Below are positions 37,005 through 46,365 of a DNA stretch of 64,000 nucleotides, one piece after another. The notes beneath the pieces are model-generated. The model made no database searches and had not been told where the DNA came from. It was given only the letters and a program-made list of their open reading frames with translations. The stretch's first letter is position 1. Each line of letters begins with the position of its first letter. Origin of the DNA: an uncultured bacterium (lineage in GTDB: Bacteria > Acidobacteriota > Aminicenantia > Aminicenantales > Saccharicenantaceae); assembly GCA_937920515.1 (NCBI GenBank), contig CALEUG010000016.1, positions 1-64,000 on the forward strand, in the 5' to 3' direction. Both the position numbers and the translations under genes were made by a program.

Positions 37005-38690
37005 CTACCAGCCTTTATAATCGACCAGGGGCAAAGTTACCGGAGCCTCCACCCGGTAGATAGCATAATAATCACCGACTGCGGGAACAAGATTGAACCT
37101 GAAGTAGCGAATCAATCCATAGTCAGACTGTGGTTCAAGCAGGCAGGGAATCAGATTGGCCCCCGGTTGCTCGCAGCTGATGTAGAAATCCCCGCGTTTG
37201 AGGGGAATTTTAAGCTGTTCGGGCTGAACTTCCAGCTTTTCCGGGGCCAGATAATCAGCCCGGGCTGGAACCACCTCGATTGTCCTGTAACCGGTCGCCT
37301 CTACCAGTGCTGCCTTTTCCAGCACCTGTACCCGGAGACCATGCTGGAGCAGAACCTCGACCAGCTCGAGCCTTTCGGCCGGAATAACATAACCGGCGGG
37401 TCGCCTGACGGTCAACCTGGATTCAACCAGTGGGAACCAGTTTTTCTCCACCCTGTCTATGACTTTCAGCCGGGTCGGGCCCTGGTAAGGGGCAACATCT
37501 TCTGCCAGGAGATAATCGCCTGCCTTTTTGTCAACCTTCAGAATACCCCTTATATTCGAACTGGTTCTTTCAAAGGCTTTTAGCACCAGCTGAGGCTGCT
37601 CCGGATCTCTGACGTAGGCCATCTTGAGATGAACCGGGTCATCGCTTGACCTCAACCTGGCCCGGGTCAACAGGCTCGTTCTCAATTCTCTTACCAGCCT
37701 CAGGATCTCGGCCGGGCGCTCAGCCACTACCTCGAGCAGGGCCCGAAGACCTTCATACTGCCAGCCAGTCCTAACTTCAAGGCTGGCCAGGTCGTGCCTG
37801 GAAGCTCCTTCCTGGATGAAGGACAGGGTTTCATAAATTCCCAGGCTGTTGCGACCGTCGTTCAGGTCGGTCGTGCTGAACCTGAGCATCATCTCCCTGG
37901 CGCTTTCTCCGGTCATCATAGCTCCAGAGGAGGTATCAAGTCCCAGGACGTCACTGACCAGGTATTCATGAAAGGTTATCCTCTTCCTGGCCAGTTTTTT
38001 CTCTATCTCCTTCAATATTGTGTTCCTGGAATAGTCCTGTAAAGACTGATGAATGTTTAGGTTGGAGACGCAACCGACCGAAACCCGGTAATAGTCGTCT
38101 CCTTTTTCGTGGATATCAATGGTGACTTCCGGACGGTAAAGATTGAATACTCCGTGGATTGCCCTGGTCGACTCGCCTTCCAGCTTGACGTGGTCCCGAT
38201 TGAGGTCGAGACCAATTTCATTCTGCCGGATGTCAAAATAATTTCCGTAAGGATTGGCCTGGGGGATGACCAGGACGTTGACCTTTTTTAGCAAAGGCCT
38301 TAAATCACCGGCGGCCAGGTCGCGAATCAACCTCAGGGCTGCCTCCTTGGCCGACTGCTCGTTGCCGTGCTGGGAGGCAATGAACAGAACGGTCGGCTTG
38401 TTGCGATTAAGGGCAGCCGGCTCGCTGATTCCCTCCTCGGCCAGGACGCAGAGAAAAAGGTCCCGGCCGGGATAATTCTCAACTTCCCTGGTCCTTCCGG
38501 CTATTTTAACTTTAAGCACTGGATAGCGTGCGGCCAGAACTGATAGAAACCTGGCCACGTCTTGGTACTGGCTGTATCTGGTATACCTGGCTTCTTCGGC
38601 CGGAGTTTTCGGAACCTGAGCAGCCAGGCTAATAGCCGATACCAGCCAGCCAACAAGGATTAACAGGCAGACTTTTTTCCGGTATGTCAT
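37005..38690 (-). CDS. Secreted M14 family zinc carboxypeptidase-like protein
   Basis: Start moved to MTYRKKVCLLILVGWLVSA (38690), preceded by GGAGG; FIASQHGNEQSAKEAALRLIRDL, EVTIDIHEKGDDYYR. Confidence 0.82.
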   Translation of the reverse strand: MTYRKKVCLLILVGWLVSAISLAAQVPKTPAEEARYTRYSQYQDVARFLSVLAARYPVLKVKIAGRTREVENYPGRDLFLCVLAEEGISEPAALNRNKPTVLFIASQHGNEQSAKEAALRLIRDLAAGDLRPLLKKVNVLVIPQANPYGNYFDIRQNEIGLDLNRDHVKLEGESTRAIHGVFNLYRPEVTIDIHEKGDDYYRVSVGCVSNLNIHQSLQDYSRNTILKEIEKKLARKRITFHEYLVSDVLGLDTSSGAMMTGESAREMMLRFSTTDLNDGRNSLGIYETLSFIQEGASRHDLASLEVRTGWQYEGLRALLEVVAERPAEILRLVRELRTSLLTRARLRSSDDPVHLKMAYVRDPEQPQLVLKAFERTSSNIRGILKVDKKAGDYLLAEDVAPYQGPTRLKVIDRVEKNWFPLVESRLTVRRPAGYVIPAERLELVEVLLQHGLRVQVLEKAALVEATGYRTIEVVPARADYLAPEKLEVQPEQLKIPLKRGDFYISCEQPGANLIPCLLEPQSDYGLIRYFRFNLVPAVGDYYAIYRVEAPVTLPLVDYKGW

Positions 38691-38814
38691 CTTATCCTCC
38701 TTCGACTTTTTCAGCTTCATTTTTTAATTTTTAATAATTTAAGAAATCAGACTCAAGATAATAGTGCTTTCTTATTAATTTTTCATATTTTCCAATTGCC
38801 TCTTTCCGGTCAAT

Positions 38815-40083
38815 TCATCCATTTTTACCTTTTAGCAAAGAGGGGTCCAGATTCAGATCGAGAGTAAGCACCTCCCCGTTTCTCAGGACTTTTATCTTAA
38901 CTTCTTCTCCCCAGGTGAAACCGGCCAGGATCATCCGGAAGTCATTGACTTCAAACACTTCTTTTCCATCAACCGATAGAATCACATCCCCCTTTTCCAG
39001 GCCGGCAGCCCTGGCCAGGGGTTCGATCGGGCGGGCAGCCACCACCAGGTTATTCAGCCCGTCCACTTTTTTCAAATTTACGCTTACCGCAGGATAGGCC
39101 GGATAATCTTTGGCCTTTACCCCGTAAACAAAGTCGGCCAGGCCACGCGAAACCTTAAGACTTTTTCCCTCAGCCAGCTGAACGCCGATTATCGTAACCT
39201 GGGGCAGGCTGCTTAACAGTCTGGCCCTCAGGTTTAAGCCGAGACCGTAAAGCATATGGCCAGAGCCGGCCAGGACTACCACTCGCCTGCCCGTGGCTTC
39301 AGCAGCCCTGACGGCATTCCGCCCCATGGTCTCGTCCCAGGCCACCTGGGCCCGGTACAGAGCCTCAAACATGGAATCCAGGTTAGCCCCCTTCATCTGT
39401 GGAGGTATTTCTTCTGATTCAAAAATAGTACGGATCAGCAGGCGATGCTCCTTGTTGTTCAGGTCGAGCGGAGGAATAATCTGCTTTTCCTCCTCACTCA
39501 GGGCCTCGTAACCCTGCATTCGCACTCTGGTTATCAGGTTTCGCGGAGCATTCAGGGCAAAGATGGGGAGCCTGTGCTCCCTGGCAAAATCAAAAATCTT
39601 CCGGTAATAACCATAATTAAAACTCCAGGTCACATACCACTTTATTTCTCTCAAAAAGCTTTCCTCATCCAGCTCCCCAGCTACCCAGCGATCCAGAACT
39701 GGCTGCAGGTCAACAGTCACCTGCTCCAGCCCTATGGCCAGGTTGGGGTCCTGACGGTACAGGGCCTCAATGATCCTGAACTGCATTTCATGCATGTCCA
39801 GATTGTCATGAGTCTCGCCAACGTGGACCAGGCGAGCCTTTTTCATTTCCCTGACCATGACCTCGAAGGATACCGGCTTCCCTTTCCTGGCAGAATACAG
39901 CTGCCCGCTCTCCACCTTAATAAGCCGGCCCCGCAACTGCTCTGGTCCGAGAGGCAGGGTCAGCGTCCTGTCTTCGGCCCGGTCCCGGGACCAGAGCCAG
40001 GTTGACAGAACTCCAGCCAGAAGCAAGAAGGCGGCCCCCTGGCCCAGAATTCTTAACAGCAGTTTCCTGGAGCTGTGTTTCAT
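38815..40083 (-). CDS. ChaN-like (DUF399/Tiki superfamily) protein with C-terminal PDZ domain
   Basis: ARLVHVGETHDNLDMHEMQFRIIEALYRQDPNLAIGLEQV; PDZ-like PIEPLARAAGLEKGDVILSVDGKEVFEVNDFRMILAGFTWGEEVKIKVLRNGE; start MKHSSRKLLLR with SD AAGGAG. Confidence 0.82.
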   Translation of the reverse strand: MKHSSRKLLLRILGQGAAFLLLAGVLSTWLWSRDRAEDRTLTLPLGPEQLRGRLIKVESGQLYSARKGKPVSFEVMVREMKKARLVHVGETHDNLDMHEMQFRIIEALYRQDPNLAIGLEQVTVDLQPVLDRWVAGELDEESFLREIKWYVTWSFNYGYYRKIFDFAREHRLPIFALNAPRNLITRVRMQGYEALSEEEKQIIPPLDLNNKEHRLLIRTIFESEEIPPQMKGANLDSMFEALYRAQVAWDETMGRNAVRAAEATGRRVVVLAGSGHMLYGLGLNLRARLLSSLPQVTIIGVQLAEGKSLKVSRGLADFVYGVKAKDYPAYPAVSVNLKKVDGLNNLVVAARPIEPLARAAGLEKGDVILSVDGKEVFEVNDFRMILAGFTWGEEVKIKVLRNGEVLTLDLNLDPSLLKGKNG

Positions 40084-40117
40084 AACAGACGTCTCCTTCA
40101 GTCTAACGGTTTCAAAT

Positions 40118-40134
40118 ATGAATGTGACATTCAT
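40118..40134. repeat. Perfect palindrome ATGAATG-TGA-CATTCAT upstream of ChaN-PDZ gene
   Basis: 7 bp arms, 3 nt gap, 35 bp upstream of the start codon. Confidence 0.75.
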
Positions 40135-40147
40135 TTATTCTTTATAT

Positions 40148-40177
40148 TATATATCCAGGCTGCCGGGGAGTTTGCAA
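40148..40177 (-). promoter_or_regulatory. Candidate promoter for ChaN-PDZ gene: TTGCAA-18-TATATA
   Basis: Minus strand, -35 40177-40172, -10 40153-40148; palindrome 40118-40134 lies just downstream. Confidence 0.4.
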
Positions 40178-40191
40178 TCAACTTCAATCCT

Positions 40192-41442
40192 TCATCTTAT
40201 ATCCGGAAACTCCTGATAGAGGCCCTGCATAACAGAATCAGCCAGGACTTCCTGGAAGGCCGCAATCTTTCCCGAAGATTCTCTTCTTTTCTCCCAGGCC
40301 CGGAGCTGAGCCTCAACTCTTTCCAGCACCTGGTTTTCAATCCTGAGAATTTTGGTCAGGACACCCTCCCGGCCATAAGTCCTGAGGCGGTTCACGTTTA
40401 AGTACTGTGGCATCCGACCCCTGCGGTCTGGATAAAGGTACTGAACCAGCTTTCTGGAAAAGGTATTCAGCGGGCAGGTCTCTTTTCCCGGGGCCGAAGC
40501 TACGGCCGGCACCTGACCGGAAGCCGGCCAGACGGGAATGGCGGCAATGGTTACCGGCTGGCCCAGGAGTACCCACATGGTGGCCAGGTCGGGACGCTCG
40601 GGCGAAGGAGCTCCCTCGAAAACCACAGCTGAAGCCGTGCTGTTCCGGTTGATGGTATCGTTGGTGTTGATGTAAAGCGGTCGCGACGGGTCTTCGGGTA
40701 GAGGCCGGTTGAAAGGAAAAGAATGCAGCTTCTCGTGGTTGAGATCCCTGGCAGCTTCCTGCAGGATAAACTGCACTCCCAGCCGGCCGGCAGCCCTGGC
40801 CTCTTCTGCCAGGTGTGACATCCTTTCGAACCTGATAAAGCCGCTCCCCTGAAGGTAATCGGGTGAAGTGTAAGAAAAATTCGTCCTGACGATATAACCG
40901 AACGGCGCTACCTTTTTATCATCGGCCTCAAACCGGGTATAATATTCAGAGGAGGTCTCAAAGAAACAGGCCCGGCCTTCGGCATCGATTACACCGAAGT
41001 TGGCCGCCAGGTCCCACTTTCCCTTTTCCTTCTGGAGCAATTTTTCAAAATCTTCAACCGTGGCGCACTGGCCCAGGGCCAGTTTCATGAAAGCTCCGTT
41101 GCCGGCGCCGTCGTATTTTTTATCCCTGGCCGACAGGTCATCGGCCTGAGAATTCATGATGGCCAGCCCCCGGTCGTTAAGACCGGCCCAGACCTCATTC
41201 CCGGTTTCATCATCGGAATCGATCAGGCCGATAAAATTGTATCTATCGCCCTTAAAATACATCAGCTTGTTGAGAAGCTGAGAGGTGTCGCGGTTTTTCC
41301 ACATCAGCGGCCGGCCGCTGGTTGTGGCGCGACCTGAAACAACAATCAGAGTGCAGGCCGGGCTTTCAACCGGCAAGGCAAAAAGCAGAAAGACCGCAGT
41401 TAAGATTAAGATGGAAATTGATAATTTCTTAAATTTTACCAT
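40192..41442 (-). CDS. Secreted Ntn hydrolase, linear-amide/acyltransferase (C45- or choloylglycine-hydrolase-like) family
   Basis: Signal peptide then CTLIVVSGRATTSGRPLMWKNRDTS; SD CAGGAG. Confidence 0.72.
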   Translation of the reverse strand: MVKFKKLSISILILTAVFLLFALPVESPACTLIVVSGRATTSGRPLMWKNRDTSQLLNKLMYFKGDRYNFIGLIDSDDETGNEVWAGLNDRGLAIMNSQADDLSARDKKYDGAGNGAFMKLALGQCATVEDFEKLLQKEKGKWDLAANFGVIDAEGRACFFETSSEYYTRFEADDKKVAPFGYIVRTNFSYTSPDYLQGSGFIRFERMSHLAEEARAAGRLGVQFILQEAARDLNHEKLHSFPFNRPLPEDPSRPLYINTNDTINRNSTASAVVFEGAPSPERPDLATMWVLLGQPVTIAAIPVWPASGQVPAVASAPGKETCPLNTFSRKLVQYLYPDRRGRMPQYLNVNRLRTYGREGVLTKILRIENQVLERVEAQLRAWEKRRESSGKIAAFQEVLADSVMQGLYQEFPDIR

Positions 41443-41839
41443 TTTAACTCCTGAGCTAATTTGATAATTTCATCGTTCTAATTTTAACCTATCTGCAGGA
41501 CCTTAAAAAGAAATTCTATTTTCCCCGGTCCTGGCCAGCAGTCGCCGCAAGCAAAAAATATTCAGCCGGCTTTGAAATCTTTCAGGCCTCTGGCGGCCAA
41601 AAGATAAATCGCCTGGAATCATGAGAGTTTGCGGAAGCTTTTCCGGCCCGATAAAAACCGTCCAGGCAATCAGAATGTTTTTTTCTCTGCCGGGAATTAA
41701 CTAATCATTAATGCTATCTAAAAAGGCCTGCTGACCTTTTACCACAAAAAGTTTGGCTTTCTGGTCATAATACCTGAAGTTTTGGGCAAAAACTGATTAC
41801 GCCAATCGGAAGAGTTTGAAAACGGATATTAAAAGGACA

Positions 41840-41876
41840 GGCCGGAAAGGAGAAGGCTTAAACCTTTTATCCGGCC
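41840..41876. repeat. Inverted repeat GGCCGGA...TCCGGCC, 3' of the EF-G-like gene
   Basis: 7 bp arms with inner AAGG/CCTT pairing; minus strand followed by only a weak T-rich tail. Confidence 0.55.
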
Positions 41877-41968
41877 GGGGTAAAAGAATCAGAAACAGGA
41901 TAATTCTTTAGCCGTTGATGACTCAAACTGTGCCAGTTATTAAAAATTCTACCTGGTCTCAACCAGTC

Positions 41969-44062
41969 CTATTCTTCTTCCGGCTTTACCCGGCCCTCTT
42001 TGATGGCCTCGGCGATTATCTTCTGCTGGATCTGGGCCGGCACCTCATCATAATGGGAAAATTCCATTATGAAGGATCCTCGCCCGCCGGTTATGGAGGT
42101 CAGGGTGGGTTCAAAATCAAGCATTTCGGCCATCGGCACCTGGGCTTTCAGGATTCTCAGGTTTCCTTTCTGCTCCATGCCCTGAACCTTGCCGCGGCGG
42201 CCATTGAGGGCACCCATGATATCGCCCATGTAGGCTTCGGGAGTATAAATTTCAACGTTCATCACCGGCTCCAGCAGGGTGGGCCTGGCTTCTTTCATCC
42301 CCTTTTTGAAGGCCATGGAGGCGGCTATCTTGAAGGCGATGTCGGAGGAATCAACTTCATGGTAGGAACCGTCGTAGAGTATGACCTTGAAATCGACCAC
42401 CGGATAGCCGGCCAGCACTCCCTTCTTCCGGGCCTCCTGGATCCCCTTTTCGATGGAAGGAATGAAATTCTTGGGAATGGCTCCACCGAAGATCTTATCC
42501 TCAAATTCAAAATCCTTACCGCGGGGCAGTGGTTCCATCTTGATCTTACAATCGCCGTACTGGCCGCGCCCTCCGGTCTGTTTCTTGTACTTACCCTGGA
42601 CATCGGACCTGCCTTTGATAGTCTCCCGGTAAGGTATCTTGGGAGGCTTGAGTTCGACATCCAGGTTGTAGCGTTTTTTGAGCTTGTCAGTGATAATCCG
42701 GACGTGGAGTTCACCGTTGCCGGAAATCAGCAGCTGGTTGGTCTCGGGGTCTCTCTCTATTCTAACGGTCGGGTCTTCTTCCGTCACCCGGTGGGTGGCC
42801 TGGGAGATCTTGTCCTCATCGGCCCTGGTCTTGGGTTCTATGGCAAAGGAAATCGAGGGTTCCGGAAACCTGATAGGCTCAAACTCGATTTCTTCTCCCT
42901 TGGCACAAAGCGTGTCCCCGGTCAGGGTGGCTTTCAGCTTGGCCGTGGCCACGATATCCCCGGCCCGGGCCTGGCCGGCCGGCACCTGCTCTTTTCCCTG
43001 CAGGAAGAAGACACCCCCGAGTTTTTCTTCGGTATCCTTGTTGGTATTGCTGACGGTGGCCTCACCGCTGACCTTCCCCGAAAAAACTCTCAGCAGCGAA
43101 ATGCGGCCAGTGTAAGGGTCAGAAATGGTCTTAAATACCAGGGCGGCAAAGGGACCGTCAACCGACAGCGGCAGTGTCTGCTCCTGGCCTTTAACCCTGG
43201 CCCTGATGCTGCCCCTTTCCAGCGGAGAGGGCACAAAGTCCACAATCCCGTCCAGCAGCGGCTGGATTCCGATGTTGCTCAGGGCCGAGGCAGCAAAGAT
43301 GGGGAAAACCTGGTGGGCCATGATGCTCTTCTTCAGTCCCTGAAGAAGCTCTTCGGGCGTCAGTTCTCCCTGCTCAAAATATTTTTCCATCAATTTTTCA
43401 TCGCTCTCGGCCACGATCTCTACCAGCTGGGTGTATCTTTTTTCCACTTCCTCCTTCAGGTTGGCCGGGATGTCTGTTTCCTGAAACTTTCCGCTCTCGT
43501 CTTTCTCGAACAGGTAGGCTTTTTTCTTGATCAGGTCAACCACCCCGGAAAAGTCCTTTTCTTCTCCCACCGGGATCTGGACCGGAATAGCCTGGCGCCC
43601 GAAAAACTGTTGAATTTCTTCGACTGTACGACTGAAGCTGGAATTTTCCCGGTCCAGCTTATTGACCACCAGCATCCGGGGCAGATGGAGTTCTTCCAGC
43701 ATTTCCCAGACTTTTTCTGTACCCACCTCCACCCCGGCCACGCCGCAAACCAATACCAGGGCTGAGTCTACCGCCCTGAGGCTGGCCCTGGTATCCCAGA
43801 GAAAGCTGCTGTAACCGGGCGTGTCTATTATGTTGATTTTGTTTCCCTTCCACTCGACAAAACAGGGGACAGAATTGATGGAAATCTTTCTTTCTATTTC
43901 TTCAGGGTCATAGTCGGTAACGGTGTTTCCCTTGTCCACCTTTGTCAACCGGCTGGTCACTCCGCCGTCAAACAGAATGGCTGCCGTCAGGGAGGTTTTT
44001 CCAGACGAACCGTGTCCCACCAGGGCGATATTCCTGAGCTTTTCCGGGTTATAATCGGCCAT
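41969..44062 (-). CDS. Elongation factor G-like paralogue (EF-G-2 type)
   Basis: NIALVGHGSSGKTSLTAAILFDGG, INIIDTPGYSSFLW, VVNKLDRE; lacks the RGITI switch motif of canonical EF-G; SD GGAGGA. Confidence 0.88.
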   Translation of the reverse strand: MADYNPEKLRNIALVGHGSSGKTSLTAAILFDGGVTSRLTKVDKGNTVTDYDPEEIERKISINSVPCFVEWKGNKINIIDTPGYSSFLWDTRASLRAVDSALVLVCGVAGVEVGTEKVWEMLEELHLPRMLVVNKLDRENSSFSRTVEEIQQFFGRQAIPVQIPVGEEKDFSGVVDLIKKKAYLFEKDESGKFQETDIPANLKEEVEKRYTQLVEIVAESDEKLMEKYFEQGELTPEELLQGLKKSIMAHQVFPIFAASALSNIGIQPLLDGIVDFVPSPLERGSIRARVKGQEQTLPLSVDGPFAALVFKTISDPYTGRISLLRVFSGKVSGEATVSNTNKDTEEKLGGVFFLQGKEQVPAGQARAGDIVATAKLKATLTGDTLCAKGEEIEFEPIRFPEPSISFAIEPKTRADEDKISQATHRVTEEDPTVRIERDPETNQLLISGNGELHVRIITDKLKKRYNLDVELKPPKIPYRETIKGRSDVQGKYKKQTGGRGQYGDCKIKMEPLPRGKDFEFEDKIFGGAIPKNFIPSIEKGIQEARKKGVLAGYPVVDFKVILYDGSYHEVDSSDIAFKIAASMAFKKGMKEARPTLLEPVMNVEIYTPEAYMGDIMGALNGRRGKVQGMEQKGNLRILKAQVPMAEMLDFEPTLTSITGGRGSFIMEFSHYDEVPAQIQQKIIAEAIKEGRVKPEEE

Positions 44063-44091
44063 ATTAATTCCTCCAGTCAGGTTTTTTCAGA

Positions 44092-44110
44092 CCAAGAAAG
44101 AGATTCTTGG
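44092..44110. repeat. Perfect inverted repeat CCAAGAA-agaga-TTCTTGG in predicted leader of EF-G-like gene
   Basis: 7 bp arms, 5 nt loop. Confidence 0.7.
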
Positions 44111-44127
44111 AAGCCAGATGAATATAT

Positions 44128-44156
44128 ATAATAGTAAAAAAAGGCGTCTTACTCAA
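44128..44156 (-). promoter_or_regulatory. Sigma70-like promoter for EF-G-like gene: TTGAGT-17-TATTAT
   Basis: Minus strand, -35 44156-44151, -10 44133-44128. Confidence 0.5.
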
Positions 44157-44170
44157 GATAAGCCGGCATA

Positions 44171-45091
44171 TTATTTAAGAACGGCCTCTTTTTCAAGGAT
44201 TGCCTCCAGTTCCGGGGTCAGCGGACTCTCGAATTCAATTTCCCGGCCGCTGGCCGGATGCTTCAGGCGAAGCTTCCAGGAATGCAGGAACAGGCGCGGG
44301 TACCTGGATTTCTGCCGGCTGCTTCCACCGTACCTGGTGTCACCCACCAGTGGATGCCCGGTGGCTGACAGGTGAACCCGAAGTTGATGGGTCCGGCCGG
44401 TAACCGGGCGCAGGGCCAGGAGAGTGGTTTCCCTGAATTCGGTCAGCACTTCGTAATGGGTAATGGCCACTCTCGGTTTCCTGGTCCGGACTGAAATTTT
44501 TTCCCGGTGATGGACATGACGCCCCAGGGGCAGGTCGATAATTCCCTTCTTCATCTTGAACCGTCCGAGGGCCAGGCCCAGGTAGGTCTTGTGAATCGTC
44601 CTTTCCTCAAACTGCTGCCGGAGCGACTGGTAAGCAGACGGGGTGCGAGCCACCACCATCACCCCGGAAGTGTCCTTGTCCAGACGGTGAACTATTCCCG
44701 GACGGGCAGCAGAACCCACGGCCGCCATTTCTGGATAACGATAAAGCAGCCCGTGAACCAGCGTCCCCCGCTTTACCCCGGCCCCTGGATGAACCACCAG
44801 CCCGGAAGGCTTGTCCAGCACGATTATATGTGCATCTTCAAAAATAATACTGAAGTCAACCGGTTCTGGTTCGAGCCTGTCTTCCGGACCGGGTTCGGTT
44901 AGGGTCAGCTCTATTCTATCCCCTGCTCTTATTCTTTGTCCCGGCCTGGCTTTCCGGTCGTTGAGCAGAACCAGACCTTCCCTTATGGCTTTCTGGATCT
45001 GGGCCCGGCTGAGCTCTGGCAACCTTTTTTTCAGGAAGAGGTCCAGGCGGGTATTGCCGTCTGATTCTACCTGGAATTTTTTTTCAATCAC
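44171..45091 (-). CDS. rluD: RluD-type pseudouridine synthase
   Basis: S4-like N-terminus, GIVHRLDKDTSGVMVVART, RPVTGRTHQLRVHLSATGHPLVGD. Confidence 0.93.
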   Translation of the reverse strand: MIEKKFQVESDGNTRLDLFLKKRLPELSRAQIQKAIREGLVLLNDRKARPGQRIRAGDRIELTLTEPGPEDRLEPEPVDFSIIFEDAHIIVLDKPSGLVVHPGAGVKRGTLVHGLLYRYPEMAAVGSAARPGIVHRLDKDTSGVMVVARTPSAYQSLRQQFEERTIHKTYLGLALGRFKMKKGIIDLPLGRHVHHREKISVRTRKPRVAITHYEVLTEFRETTLLALRPVTGRTHQLRVHLSATGHPLVGDTRYGGSSRQKSRYPRLFLHSWKLRLKHPASGREIEFESPLTPELEAILEKEAVLK

Positions 45092-45881
45092 TTTTTCTAT
45101 GTCTCAGCACCCCGAACAGGATAATTCCGGCCACCAGCCCCACCAGGCAGTAGAACTGCGGCAGGGACAGGCTGCTCAGGGCCGTTTCTCCCCTCAGAAT
45201 GTAGGCTTTAGCTTCATGGTCTCCCCGGAAATATTCGGTGAAAAAGCGAATGATTGAGTAGTTTATTATGTAGAGGCTGAAGACCTGGCCGGAAAATTTT
45301 CTGCGTTTCAGAAAGGCGAATAAAATCAGAAAGTTGAGGAAGTTCAAAACGGCCTCGTACAGCTGAACGGGATGCAATGGAGTGTGAAGGGGAATTCCCG
45401 TCAGCTCGTGGGCATACTCGCTCTTAAAAACCACGGCCCAGGGCAGTGAACAGGTCCGGCCGTAGCAACAGCTGGCGGAAAAACAGCCCAGGCGACCGAA
45501 GCCATGCCCCAGGGCAATGGCCGGGGCCACCAGGTCGGCCGTCGGCCAGAGCGGAATCTTCTTTTTCCGAAAATAAATGAGAGCAAAAATTACTCCGAAA
45601 GTCAGACCTCCCTGAAAAACGCCACCCGACCTGGCCAGCGACAGGAGTTCTGCCGGGTTTTCCAGGTAATAATAAAAATGGCCGAAAAACAGGATCAACT
45701 TGGCTCCGAGCAGGGAGACCAGGATTATCCAGAAGGCAGCATCGAGCAACCTGCTGGTATCGTAGCCGAGTTTCCTGGCCTGGACATAGATGAACCAGAG
45801 GGCAGCGGCCACTCCCAGGGCCATGAAGAAGCCGTAGGTATGAACCGTTATGGGGCCGATGCGGAAGAGGATGGGGAACAT
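45084..45881 (-). CDS. lgt: Prolipoprotein diacylglyceryl transferase
   Basis: MFPILFRIGPITVHTYGFFMALGV, ALGHGFGRLGCFSASCCYGR, LHPVQLYE. Confidence 0.94.
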   Translation of the reverse strand: MFPILFRIGPITVHTYGFFMALGVAAALWFIYVQARKLGYDTSRLLDAAFWIILVSLLGAKLILFFGHFYYYLENPAELLSLARSGGVFQGGLTFGVIFALIYFRKKKIPLWPTADLVAPAIALGHGFGRLGCFSASCCYGRTCSLPWAVVFKSEYAHELTGIPLHTPLHPVQLYEAVLNFLNFLILFAFLKRRKFSGQVFSLYIINYSIIRFFTEYFRGDHEAKAYILRGETALSSLSLPQFYCLVGLVAGIILFGVLRHRKSD

Positions 45882-46363
45882 TTCTTTTGACTCCTGAAAA
45901 GATTAACGACCAGCAGGGCCGCCCCGACGGTGATGCAGCTGTCGGCCAGGTTGAAGAATGGCCAGTGAAATTTCCCGGCATAGAAGTCGAGAAAATCAAT
46001 CACGTAACCCCGCAAGATCCGGTCCAGGATATTGCCCATGGCCCCGCTTATAATCAGGGCAAAGGAAATCCTGGTCAAAAACATTTCGGGCGGCGTTTTT
46101 AAAAAATAATAGGTCACCACGGCAAAAGCCAGAAGGGCCCCGAGGTTGAGCAAAACCAGCGCCAGGGGACTGCTGCTGTTGCCCAGAAATCCGAAGATGG
46201 CTCCCCGGTTATGGACCCTGGTCAGGTTGAAAAAACCAGGGATTACTTCAACCACCTGGTAAAGTCCAAGTGACCTGGCCACCAGGAATTTGGTCAGCTG
46301 GTCCAGACCCAGCCAGAACAGGATAAAAATAAAATAAAAATAATTCTTTCTGAATATCGTCAT
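45848..46363 (-). CDS. lspA: Lipoprotein signal peptidase
   Basis: FNLTRVHNRGAIFGFL, ISGAMGNILDRILRGYVIDFLDFYAG, FNLADSCITVGAALL. Confidence 0.94.
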   Translation of the reverse strand: MTIFRKNYFYFIFILFWLGLDQLTKFLVARSLGLYQVVEVIPGFFNLTRVHNRGAIFGFLGNSSSPLALVLLNLGALLAFAVVTYYFLKTPPEMFLTRISFALIISGAMGNILDRILRGYVIDFLDFYAGKFHWPFFNLADSCITVGAALLVVNLFRSQKKCSPSSSASAP

Positions 46364-46365
46364 GG

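Noticed and set aside
41915-43765. 616 aa plus-strand ORF opposite the EF-G-like gene
   Set aside because: It lies almost wholly antisense to a clear EF-G homologue, shows no recognisable domain, has low-complexity G/H/Q/F content typical of shadow frames in this codon bias, and has no SD.
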